Below are positions 7,590-16,000 of a DNA stretch of 32,796 nt, one piece after another. Origin of the DNA: Methanobacteriota archaeon (lineage in GTDB: Archaea > Thermoplasmatota > Thermoplasmata > RBG-16-68-12); the NCBI GenBank assembly GCA_005878525.1, contig VBMB01000139.1:1-32796 (forward strand), given 5' to 3'. The first letter of the stretch is position 1. Every line of letters starts with the position of its first letter. The notes under the pieces were generated by a model. It did not search any database. It was not told the origin of the DNA and saw only the letters and a list, made by a program, of their open reading frames with translations. The position numbers and the translations under genes were made by a program.

Positions 7590-10500
7590 AAGAAATCGTC
7601 GAGCTTCAGATCCTGCGTCTTGTCGTTCGTGAACAACGACGTGATTGCGTCCTCGATCAGGTCGATCCGCTGGCGGAGATAGTTCGACACCTCGAACTGC
7701 TGACTGATCCGCTTTGAGATCTCGAGGTACTTCTTCACGGAGCTCTCGTGGACCGTCAGCGTGAGGTTCCCGCCGCAGGCGAGGCACTTCCCACGGAGCG
7801 GGATCCGGCGGTACTTCTCCCCGCACTTCGTGCAGCGGACCTGTTGGCTCGAGAACGCCTTCAGATTTCCGATTAGGTCGGGCAAGAAGTGATGGACGAC
7901 GATCCGCGCGACGACATCGTTCGGGTCGACCGCCCGGATGCGCAGGGCGAGCTCGAGCTGCTTGTCGATCTTCTCGGCCATCGAGCCCTCTCCGTACGCC
8001 GACGCGAGCGGACCTTGCGCGACATCGGACGTCTCGTGGGTATACATGAACCCTTCATACTGCAAGACGCTCCCGATCCGCTTGCTCACCGTGTCGATCT
8101 GCGGCTCGATCTCTTTTGGGTGCGCGAATCGCTCCGCGGCCTCGTAGAGGGACGTCGGGTACGCCGGCATAACGTCGAGGTTGTGGGCCTCCTTGTCGAT
8201 CTCGTTCGGGTCGATGCGCGTGGTGAGGACGAGCGGCGCGTCCATGAGCCCTCCGCGTTTGTCCGGGAGGAAGGCCCGCGAGAAGTTGACCAAGCAGTCC
8301 AAGAGCAGGATGACCGAGTCCTCGTCGCCGTCGCAGTTGCGTCGGCGGGCCGCGATCAGGTACGGATGGGCGAAGCACGCGTTCGCGTCGGTGAACCCGA
8401 CGATGCGCGCGAGGACGCCTCCGCTGGTGTGCGGCGCGAGCGTCACGACGAGGTGGCCCAGCAGGTCCTCGGGCGACTTCGCCTCGTAGAACCGGCCGAG
8501 CCCGTAGAGCCGCTCCAGGAGGTCGTCGATGAAACCCGCCACGCGGACCAGGTACTCGCCGCACGACCGTGCGACCACGATGTCCTGCGGCCGGAGCTCG
8601 ACGGTCTGGTCCTCCCGCTCCAAGGGACGGCCGCTTCGGTCCCGCGCATACCCAAGGCGTCGGGCGGTCTCGACGGAGATTCCTACTTCCTCCGGCGTGA
8701 AGTGCGTCAAGGGCAGGTTCGTCATGTCGAACCGCGTGGTGCCGTCCTTGAACACGTAGACGTCGTGCTTCGCGCGGAGGACGCCTTTCTCGATCGGCTC
8801 CGGGGTCTTCGTTCTCGAGATCATTCCCTGGACGGCTTTGATGTCCGCCGGCTTCGACTCGCCCGTTCGGTCGAGCGCGGTCCGGAGGACGTCGGCCAGG
8901 GGGATGCGCTGCCGCGTCGGCCCGTTTCGGGACACCGTGTGTCCCCCGCACGAGCACTTGGGGAGGAACCACCGCTTCCCGCACGAAGAGCAGATCCGCA
9001 GGCCGACCTCGACTTCGATTGTTTCTTTCGAGGCCGCCTCGAGCAGGAGACGCTGGGCGCCTCCCTCGTGGCCGATCGGGAAGAGCGAGTGGGGCGCGGG
9101 CTGCATCTTTCGGGGAGCCGATTTCTCCGGGCGAGCCATGCGGGCGCCGATTCGAGTCGGGCCGCGGGCCTTCACGGGGAAGCCGGCAAGCTCCGACACA
9201 AACGTCAGGGGATCCGTGTTCGCCGGAGCGGGGGCGAGCCGCATCGGCGGTCCAGACTCGATGCCCAGCGCCGCGAGGAGGGCCGCGGTGTGCCGGTCCA
9301 CGACGACGTGATCGCCTTGGACCCGGTAGGTCGCCCCGAGCCGCACGAGCCACTCCCGCGGCTCCTCGTCACCCGGCACGACGAGGTGCCCGTCCTCGAT
9401 CCGTCCCTGCGCCGCGATGAGTTCGCGGACGCGGGTCAATTCCTCCACGGTGAAATCGTGGAAGAACAGGTTGTGCCGCGGGTGGAGGGGAATGCCGAGG
9501 TCCCGCGACCAGGCGACCGCTTGAGGGCCGTCAACGTCCTCCCATCCGTCCGGCAGGGGGCCGAGCTTCGCGCGGAGGAGCGCGCCGTACCACTCGAGGG
9601 AGAACGCGCCCGGCATCAGCACGTGGTTGTTCTCGAGGAACTCTCCGAACGGAACGAGGATCTCTCCCAGGTCCGCGATGACCCGAACCCGGGGCGTGAG
9701 ACGTTTCGCGGTTTCGGCGTCGGTGACCTCGACGAAATCTCCCGAATCGAGGACGACCAGCGGTCCCTCGATCCGGTCGCACGGCGTGACGGCTCCTGCC
9801 TTCCCCGGACGTTCCGTCTTGATCTGTGTGCCGACCGCGATGAAGTCGTCCAGGATGTGCATCGTTGCCGGATGCAGAGCGAGCGCGGCGAGTCCGGTCG
9901 CGCGGGTCCGACCGTATCGGAGGCGAAGGCCGCCGGGCCGACTCGGATGGCACAGGACCGGCCGACCCGCGACGATGTTCTGAATGAACACCTCGCTCGG
10001 CTCGACACCCAATTCGTCTTTCATGTCCTCGGGCCGCGATTCTTTCCGGGCGAGGTATTCGTCGATGAACTCCCAGCCGTCTATGTGGAGTTTCTTCACA
10101 TGCTTCTGGATCTTCGGCGCTTTCAGGCACATGCCGTCCGCAATGACGAGGCACGCGCCGCCGCGGATCCGGTTCGTCTCGACCCGCGGGAGGTCGCGAT
10201 GCCCGCTGATCTCCGCATCCTCGGTTCCTTCTCCGTCGATCGCGACGGGACAATTTGACACGATCAGCGAGATTTCCTCGTCGGAGGGCGTGTATTGGAG
10301 ATGTTGGGCCTGGCGGTACAGCGGGATTTCCTCCTTGAATCGCTCGACCTCTTCTCGTGTCGGAACGTACCGTCCAAGGCCGAGCTCCCGCCGCACGATG
10401 TCCGCGATCAGGACGCTTAGGGCCTGTCCGGTCCCGCCGGCCGAGCGGATCGGACCTGCGTAGGAGAGGTCGACGTACGACGAGCCGTCGCGGTTCCGCT

Positions 10501-10891
10501 TGATCTTCACCCCGGCGAGTCCTTCGAGCGGCGCGACCAGAATCCCTTCGGTCAAGATGGCGAGGCCCACCCGCACGGCCCGCTCGACCGCTTTCTCCTT
10601 ACTCGTCGCGGGTCGCACCGCCATCTCCTTCGCCACGAGAATCGCAAGCTCCTCGCGATCGTGGGTCTTCGCGAGCTCGCGGATCCGACGCGCCACGCCC
10701 TCGACCTCGTAGTTCTCGAGGAGCCGTTCCACCCGGGACGCGAGGTCGTCCGTCAGCGGGATTTCGACGTCCAATTCCGGATCGAAACCCCGTGTGCGCG
10801 CGGCCCGGGCGATTGCGTAGGTGGCTTGGACTTGCTTCAGAAGGCCGGCGAAGTAGGCGCGGATCTCTTCTGAAACGACAGGCGTACCCAT
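7586..10891 (-). CDS. polC: DNA polymerase D large subunit DP2
   Basis: This is the 1101-residue catalytic subunit of family D DNA polymerase, the main euryarchaeal replicase. The two-barrel active site is marked by NCDGDEDSV, with the catalytic pair Asp854 and Asp856. A zinc-binding segment lies near residues 632-650 (CSSCGKRW and CSCGG) and a C-terminal one near 1020-1040 (CTKCGEKY and CLACGG). The final DLKLDDFF resembles a PCNA-binding tail. No intein interrupts the active-site region, unlike several euryarchaeal DP2 genes. The protein is somewhat shorter than Pyrococcus DP2 (about 1270). DP1, the exonuclease subunit, is not in the window. A TATA-like ATATAC lies about 53 nt upstream, so this mRNA should have a leader of some 20 nt, unlike its neighbours. 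Confidence 0.97.
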   Translation of the reverse strand: MGTPVVSEEIRAYFAGLLKQVQATYAIARAARTRGFDPELDVEIPLTDDLASRVERLLENYEVEGVARRIRELAKTHDREELAILVAKEMAVRPATSKEKAVERAVRVGLAILTEGILVAPLEGLAGVKIKRNRDGSSYVDLSYAGPIRSAGGTGQALSVLIADIVRRELGLGRYVPTREEVERFKEEIPLYRQAQHLQYTPSDEEISLIVSNCPVAIDGEGTEDAEISGHRDLPRVETNRIRGGACLVIADGMCLKAPKIQKHVKKLHIDGWEFIDEYLARKESRPEDMKDELGVEPSEVFIQNIVAGRPVLCHPSRPGGLRLRYGRTRATGLAALALHPATMHILDDFIAVGTQIKTERPGKAGAVTPCDRIEGPLVVLDSGDFVEVTDAETAKRLTPRVRVIADLGEILVPFGEFLENNHVLMPGAFSLEWYGALLRAKLGPLPDGWEDVDGPQAVAWSRDLGIPLHPRHNLFFHDFTVEELTRVRELIAAQGRIEDGHLVVPGDEEPREWLVRLGATYRVQGDHVVVDRHTAALLAALGIESGPPMRLAPAPANTDPLTFVSELAGFPVKARGPTRIGARMARPEKSAPRKMQPAPHSLFPIGHEGGAQRLLLEAASKETIEVEVGLRICSSCGKRWFLPKCSCGGHTVSRNGPTRQRIPLADVLRTALDRTGESKPADIKAVQGMISRTKTPEPIEKGVLRAKHDVYVFKDGTTRFDMTNLPLTHFTPEEVGISVETARRLGYARDRSGRPLEREDQTVELRPQDIVVARSCGEYLVRVAGFIDDLLERLYGLGRFYEAKSPEDLLGHLVVTLAPHTSGGVLARIVGFTDANACFAHPYLIAARRRNCDGDEDSVILLLDCLVNFSRAFLPDKRGGLMDAPLVLTTRIDPNEIDKEAHNLDVMPAYPTSLYEAAERFAHPKEIEPQIDTVSKRIGSVLQYEGFMYTHETSDVAQGPLASAYGEGSMAEKIDKQLELALRIRAVDPNDVVARIVVHHFLPDLIGNLKAFSSQQVRCTKCGEKYRRIPLRGKCLACGGNLTLTVHESSVKKYLEISKRISQQFEVSNYLRQRIDLIEDAITSLFTNDKTQDLKLDDFF

Positions 10892-10937
10892 TCCATCCCT
10901 TCGAGAACGAGAGCGGCGGGCCGTATCCGGCGTACCT

Positions 10938-10945
10938 CGTATATG
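10938..10945 (-). promoter_or_regulatory. Probable TATA box of polC
   Basis: The minus-strand stretch CATATACG is the most AT-rich element in the divergent region between polC and the thioredoxin gene, about 50 nt before the polC start. Confidence 0.4.
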
Positions 10946-10993
10946 CCTTTGTGTGGCATCTTACGCAGATACGCAAATCTTCACGTGTGAAGC

Positions 10994-10999
10994 TTTATC
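10994..10999 (+). promoter_or_regulatory. TATA-like box of the thioredoxin-like gene
   Basis: TTTATC begins 34 nt before the ATG at 11028. The same TTTATCG sequence lies before the KaiC-like gene. It lies inside the longer frame that would start at the GTG at 10953, which argues against that start. Confidence 0.5.
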
Positions 11000-11027
11000 G
11001 CCCTCGGATGTCGTGAACGCGTCGGCG

Positions 11028-11366
11028 ATGTTGCAGGTCAAAAGTCCGGACGCGTTCCAGGAGTCGGTCGTACAGGCGAAGGACCCGACCGTCGTCATGT
11101 TTTGGGCGACCTGGTGTCCGTTCTGCCGCCGTTTCAAACAGGAGTTCGAGAAGCTCGCCGCATCGCGCCCCTGGCACTTCGCGGCCGTGTATCTCGACGA
11201 CGAGGAGAATCCGCTGTGGGAAGATTACGCGGTCGAGGTCGTCCCGACCCTCGCGCTGTTCCGGGGGGGCAAGCTCGTCGACCGCCTCGACGGAATCCTC
11301 GGCTACGGGATCGACCGAAAGATGGTCGACGAGTTCGTCAACCGTCTGCAACCCGAGCTCGCTTAG
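11028..11366 (+). CDS. Thioredoxin-like protein with CPFC active site
   Basis: This 112-residue single-domain thioredoxin fold acts in cytoplasmic thiol-disulfide exchange. The active site is FWATWCPFCRRF; the CPFC dipeptide differs from the CGPC of classical thioredoxin and probably shifts the redox potential. The cis-proline stands in VEVVPTLALFRGG, the normal third-strand signature. No signal peptide is present. A longer reading from the GTG at 10953 adds 25 residues unlike any thioredoxin N-terminus and would include the likely promoter; the ATG at 11028 gives the usual family length. It could equally be a protein-disulfide reductase of unknown partner. Confidence 0.9.
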   Translation: MLQVKSPDAFQESVVQAKDPTVVMFWATWCPFCRRFKQEFEKLAASRPWHFAAVYLDDEENPLWEDYAVEVVPTLALFRGGKLVDRLDGILGYGIDRKMVDEFVNRLQPELA

Positions 11367-11403
11367 GCGATTCGATTTCGGGCCTGATTCTCAGGTCGGC
11401 ACG

Positions 11404-11409
11404 TTTATC
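11404..11409 (+). promoter_or_regulatory. TATA-like box of the KaiC-like gene
   Basis: TTTATC begins exactly 30 nt before the GTG at 11434, predicting a leaderless mRNA and supporting that GTG as the start. Confidence 0.55.
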
Positions 11410-11433
11410 GGGCTCCCGTCAGGATGAAATCAC

Positions 11434-12300
11434 GTGCGAAAGATTCGTAGCGGAATCTACGGACTCAACCCGCTGTTGGACGGCGGTGTCAACGAGAACA
11501 GCACGACCGTCGTGATCGGCCGATCCGGTGCGGGCAAGACGACCCTCGCCACACAGTTCATCCGCCGCGGCTTGCAGGACGGCCAGGAAGGCGTCTTCGT
11601 CTCGCTCGACGAGAACAAAGAACAGATTATCCGCGAGGCGGTCGAGATGGGATGGTCCGACATCCTCGACTATCTCGACAACGAGCTCCTCGTCTTCATC
11701 GATGCGTCCGGCCGAGAGTTTTCGAACTTCATCCGGAAAGAATTGCCGGCGTTCGTGGCGGACTGGAAGGGGAGCAACGCTCGGATCGTCGTCGACCCGC
11801 TCACACCGGTCCTCTGGTCCACGAAGGATCTGTACGAGCAACGGGACTTGATCGGCTACATGTTCAAACAGACCCGGAAGGTCGGGACGGTTCTCTGTAC
11901 GCTCGAGGAACATGGCCCCGGGGATCTCGCGGGTCCGGAGACCGTGATCCCGATGTACCTGGCGGACTGCGTCGTCCACTTGAAGTTCAACAGCGACCAC
12001 GCGAGCCCGTCGCGGCTCCTGAACATCGTCAAATGCAGAAACAGCCGCCACAGTCCGTCGGCGCACGCCTTCCAGATTGTCCGCGGCCTCGGGATTGTGA
12101 TCGAAGGGGTCGACGGCCGAAAGGCGGTCTCGGCGAAGGCTCCGTCCCAGCTTCGTCAGCTCCTGCTCACGCACTCGATGCCGAAGAACGTGCGGGACGC
12201 ACTCGAGAAATCCCTCGACGGGCTCACGGACGAGGACTTCCGCAACCTGAAGCCGGAGCAAGTCCTCGAGCTGATCATCCAGGAGTACCAGGGGGCGTGA
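11434..12300 (+). CDS. KaiC/RAD55-like RecA-superfamily ATPase
   Basis: This 288-residue protein is a single-domain ATPase of the KaiC/GvpD/RAD55 group, which in archaea usually acts in signalling or motility control rather than in a clock. It opens RSGIYGLNPLLDGGV, the typical KaiC-fold entry. Walker A is GRSGAGKTT at about 29-37 and the Walker B strand is RIVVDPLTPVLW near 118-129. A helical C-terminal tail of about 50 residues (SMPKNVRDALEKSL onward) follows the core. The start is GTG, supported by a TATA-like box at -30. The winged-helix gene begins 1 nt after the stop, so the two are cotranscribed. It has one ATPase domain, not two as in cyanobacterial KaiC. Its partner is not known. Confidence 0.88.
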   Translation: MRKIRSGIYGLNPLLDGGVNENSTTVVIGRSGAGKTTLATQFIRRGLQDGQEGVFVSLDENKEQIIREAVEMGWSDILDYLDNELLVFIDASGREFSNFIRKELPAFVADWKGSNARIVVDPLTPVLWSTKDLYEQRDLIGYMFKQTRKVGTVLCTLEEHGPGDLAGPETVIPMYLADCVVHLKFNSDHASPSRLLNIVKCRNSRHSPSAHAFQIVRGLGIVIEGVDGRKAVSAKAPSQLRQLLLTHSMPKNVRDALEKSLDGLTDEDFRNLKPEQVLELIIQEYQGA

Positions 12301-12301
12301 G

Positions 12302-12997
12302 GTGGCCCGCGGGCTGGGGCGTGCCCTGCAACGGGCCGTGTCCCGCGAAGGCGCCGAGATCGACTTGGAAGGAGAGGGCCGTAGCCTGGCGAACGCGCGA
12401 CGGCGTCAGGTCTTCCGGTACCTGTGCCTTCGACCGTGCGCGCGGATTGGCGAGATCAGTCGAGAGCTGAAGATGTCCCAGGCGACGGTGCGTTGGCACA
12501 CGTGGGACCTGACGGAGAACCGGTACCTCCAGTCGGAGGGCGTGAGCCTCTTTCCTGCAGGGCTCATCGATTCCGCGGACGTGTCGATGTTCGCGGCGCT
12601 CGCGTCGACGGGTCGCGCAGCGGTCCTGGCAAGCGTCTTCGACGTTCCCGGCATCTCGTTTCAGGAGATCGCATCGCGGGTGGGACTCACCCGCCAGTCG
12701 GTGAGCAAGGTTGCTTCGGAACTCGCTGAATTCGGTCTCGCACGGCTCGTCGACGACGGCCGCTTCCGTCGCGTGTATTCGACGGACCTGCTTTCACGCA
12801 AGCGAGAAGCAAATCGTGGTCGTACCCGCGCATTCGAGGAGGCCGTCCTCCGCCGCCTCATGGAAGAGGGCCTCGCTCCCGAGCTCGTACGACGGGAAGA
12901 AACAAGGTTGCTCGTCCGGTTCGGTACGGGCGCGACGCGAGTCCTCTTGGAGATTCCCGTAGACCCGTACGCGACGGCGTGGAAGACGACGGCCTAG
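12302..12997 (+). CDS. Tandem winged-helix DNA-binding regulator
   Basis: This 231-residue protein has two winged-helix modules. The first spans roughly residues 35-85, with recognition helix around MSQATVRWHTWDL. The second spans roughly 105-160, with ISFQEIASRVGLTRQSVSKVASEL, a MarR/ArsR-like helix-turn-helix, followed by a wing near LVDDGRFRRVYS. The C-terminal ~60 residues (ANRGRTRAFEEAVLRRLM onward) are predicted alpha/beta and may mediate dimerisation or effector binding. It starts at a GTG 1 nt after the KaiC-like stop, so translation is probably coupled. Co-encoding with a KaiC-like ATPase suggests that the ATPase modulates, or is regulated with, this factor. Targets are unknown; the promoter of the adjacent large surface protein is a reasonable candidate. 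Confidence 0.83.
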   Translation: MARGLGRALQRAVSREGAEIDLEGEGRSLANARRRQVFRYLCLRPCARIGEISRELKMSQATVRWHTWDLTENRYLQSEGVSLFPAGLIDSADVSMFAALASTGRAAVLASVFDVPGISFQEIASRVGLTRQSVSKVASELAEFGLARLVDDGRFRRVYSTDLLSRKREANRGRTRAFEEAVLRRLMEEGLAPELVRREETRLLVRFGTGATRVLLEIPVDPYATAWKTTA

Positions 12998-13050
12998 GTG
13001 GCCATGTTAACCGATTGAATAGACGGCGTGATATCGACGTTATAAGGCCC

Positions 13051-13056
13051 TTTAAG
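13051..13056 (+). promoter_or_regulatory. TATA-like box of the 1515-residue surface protein gene
   Basis: TTTAAG begins exactly 30 nt before the ATG at 13081. A second TATA-like TATAAG lies 10 nt further up at 13041, so two stacked promoters or a regulator site may exist in this 83-nt gap. Confidence 0.5.
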
Positions 13057-13080
13057 TAGCAGACGGACCCCAGCTCGACG

Positions 13081-16000
13081 ATGGACGAAAGCTATCTCGA
13101 GTGGCTGATCGGACTTCCGGGATTCGGCGAGGAGAAGGCCCGCCGCGTCGCCGAGCGATTCCTCTCGTTCGAGCAGCTACGCGCCGCGACCCGCGAGCAA
13201 CTGGCCGCGGTCCCGGGCGTGACATCCGCGGACCTCGAGACGCTCCTCGGGCTTCTTTCGGACGGGTCCGGACAGGACGCGTCGGGCGAGCTCTTCCTCT
13301 GCCCCGAATGCGGGTCGTTCGTCGGGACCGCCGCGAATTCGTGTCCATTCTGCGGCGTGGAATTCGATGCCTCCGCCGACTCGGGATTGTCGGAAGAGAT
13401 CGAAGACTTCGTCGCCGAGGAAGACGCCCCCGCTCGGATTTGTCTCACATGTGGTGCGGGGATGGGCGTCGACGCGATGAAGTGCGGCGTCTGCGGTCGT
13501 CAATACACCCGCGAAGAATTCGCGCTGCTCCCCGGATTCCAGCCGAGCCTCGACGAGAGCTCGCCCTTCTGTGCGCGGTGCGGCGGATATCTCTTCTCCG
13601 ATGAAACGGAATGCGCGATCTGCGGGACGACGGTGACCTCGGCCAAGCCGGCCGCTCCGACCGCGAACGCGAAAGGCGTTGTGAAAGACTTCCTGACGCG
13701 CTGGCAGCGGGTGGCCCAGGCCGTCCCGGCCCTCTCGGAGACGGACCGGCTCCAGGAAGAGCTCGAGCACTACGACCGTCTCATCGAGGCCGACGCCACG
13801 TTGGAGCGGGCCTGGGTGAACCGGGCGAGGATCCTCGAGAAGCTGGGCCGTTCCGCGGAAGCCGCGGACTCTCTCTCGAAGGCCGCGGACCTGAACCCGG
13901 CGAAAGACGACGAGTATCGGCTAGAGGTCCAGAACATCCTTCGTTCCACCGCCGATGCGTCGGCTCTCCCCGCTCGCTGGCGGCAGCCGGCCGCAACCGC
14001 GGCGCCGAAGGCCGTCGACACGCGTCTCGTCGAGGCGCTCGGCCACTACGACTCCCTGCTCCGCGCGGACCCTTCCTTGATTGTGGCCTGGCGGACGAAA
14101 GGTGAGATCCTCGACCGACTCGGCCGTCCCGACGAGGCCCGAACTTGTTTCGAACGGGCGGACCGGCTCGAGCGGGCCGAGGGCCGCTCCCTCCAAGCCG
14201 CCGTCTCGGGCCTGCGGTCCAGCGGCCTCGCGACCTCCGGTCCCGCCGGCAGCGGCCACGTGAATGGGCGCGTGAATGGGACCCGCTCGGGTCGAACGAA
14301 CGGCCGCACGAATGGCCGGACAAACGGCCGAGTCAACGGCCTTGCGGAAGGCCGTGTGAACGGCCTGACGACCGGAGCCGTCAACGGCCTCACGTTCGGC
14401 AAGGGCGCGACTAACGGTCTCGTCAACGGAAACGGATTCACGAACGGCCGCCGGGGTCGTTATGGGCCCCCGCGGATTCCGGCGCAGCCGCACTGGTCTC
14501 GCTCGGTCGTCGGGATTGCCGCCGTCGTAGCCCTCATGGTCATCGTCCCGATCCTCGCGAGCATGCTTTCGCCGTCGCCCGGAGGCCCGTCCTCCATCAT
14601 CCGGATCGACGGGGACTTCAGCGACTGGGCGCCGTTCCCGGCGTACGCCGACTCGTCGACGGACCAAGTCCAGAACCCGGGCATAAACCTGCTCGACGTG
14701 AAAGTGGCGACGCAGAATCAGAACTTGTTCGTGAACGCGCGGGTGCAAGGCCTCCTGTTCCAGGGGTCCGGTTCGAACGAGACGGACAGCGTCTTCGTGT
14801 TCCTGGACGAGGATAACAACCGGAACACCGGCTATCCGATCGGCGACCTCGGTGCGGACGCGATGGTCGAAATCTACGGATGGCGAGACTATCAAGGCCT
14901 TCAGCACGGCGTCGACAGCTTCCGCTTCAACGAAACCGGGACGCCCCGGTCCAACGATTGGCGGCGGTTCGTGTCGGGCGGTTCCGCCGACGCCGCGGTG
15001 AGCGGCCAGCAACTCGAACTCCGCACGACCGTCGCCGATCCCGCGAAGACGCGAATCCTCGTGTACGCCGCAGACAACCTCGGAGACCGCGACTCGGCGG
15101 ATGGCTCCGTGGTGCCGAGCCGGCCGACGGTCGTGTTGGGTCAGCAGACCGTGGCGCCCGACGTGGTCGCTGGCCCGAGCGTCACGTTCCTTCGGGTCAC
15201 GATGAGTCCGATGGGCGGGGTGCCCCACCTGGCCGCGCTGAACGTGACTCGGCTTGGCACCTCGACCGATGCGGTCGACCTCTCCCTCTTCCGGGACGAT
15301 GGCAGCGGTGCACTCGATGCAGCGGATCCGTTCCTTTCGAACGTCTCGATGACCGGCGCAGCCGCGAGCCTCCCGATGAACGAGGTCGTCGCGGCGCCCG
15401 AAGTCCTCTGGATTCAAGCCCGGTGGGCCAATCTCACGCCGACTTCCACGTTCGGGCTGTCCGTCGCCGGGATCGTCTCGAACGGGACCGCGAGCTTCCG
15501 GCCGCCGGAGACGGGGCGCGTCTACCTCGGGGCGGCGCCGACGAACCTCCGGGTCGATGGCGCCTTCGGGGACTGGCGGGGCCGCCCGTACGGCCAGGAC
15601 GTCCTCGGAGACGTGACGAACCGGACCGGCGCACCCGAGTACGATGCGAACGTCGACCTCGTCGCGACGGCGGTCGACCTCGGGACGAACTTCACGGGAT
15701 ACGTCCGCGTGGACGGCCGCCTGCTCGGAGGGCAAGACATTCCGACGACGCGCAGCCGGACGTACCCGGTTGCCGTGGATACGGACCTCGACACTGTTCC
15801 GGACTCCGTCGAAAACCTCCTCGGTCCGAACCTGACTCGCGACTTCAACAACGACAACATCACGGACGACCGGACCAACGGCGATGTCGACGGCGACGGG
15901 ATCCCGGACTATCCGGCGGGACCGGACTGCTGGCTCAACACGACGATCCCCTCCTGGTATCCGCCCCCGTACGCGGGCCGGAGCGTGACCCGATACATTT

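Noticed and set aside
7889-10258. A 789-residue plus-strand frame opposite polC
   Set aside because: The DP2 motifs and catalytic residues are on the other strand; this frame has no motif of its own.
14251-14457. CRISPR-like or mobile repeat array
   Set aside because: Units are short, contiguous, in frame and without spacers; they encode a peptide repeat.
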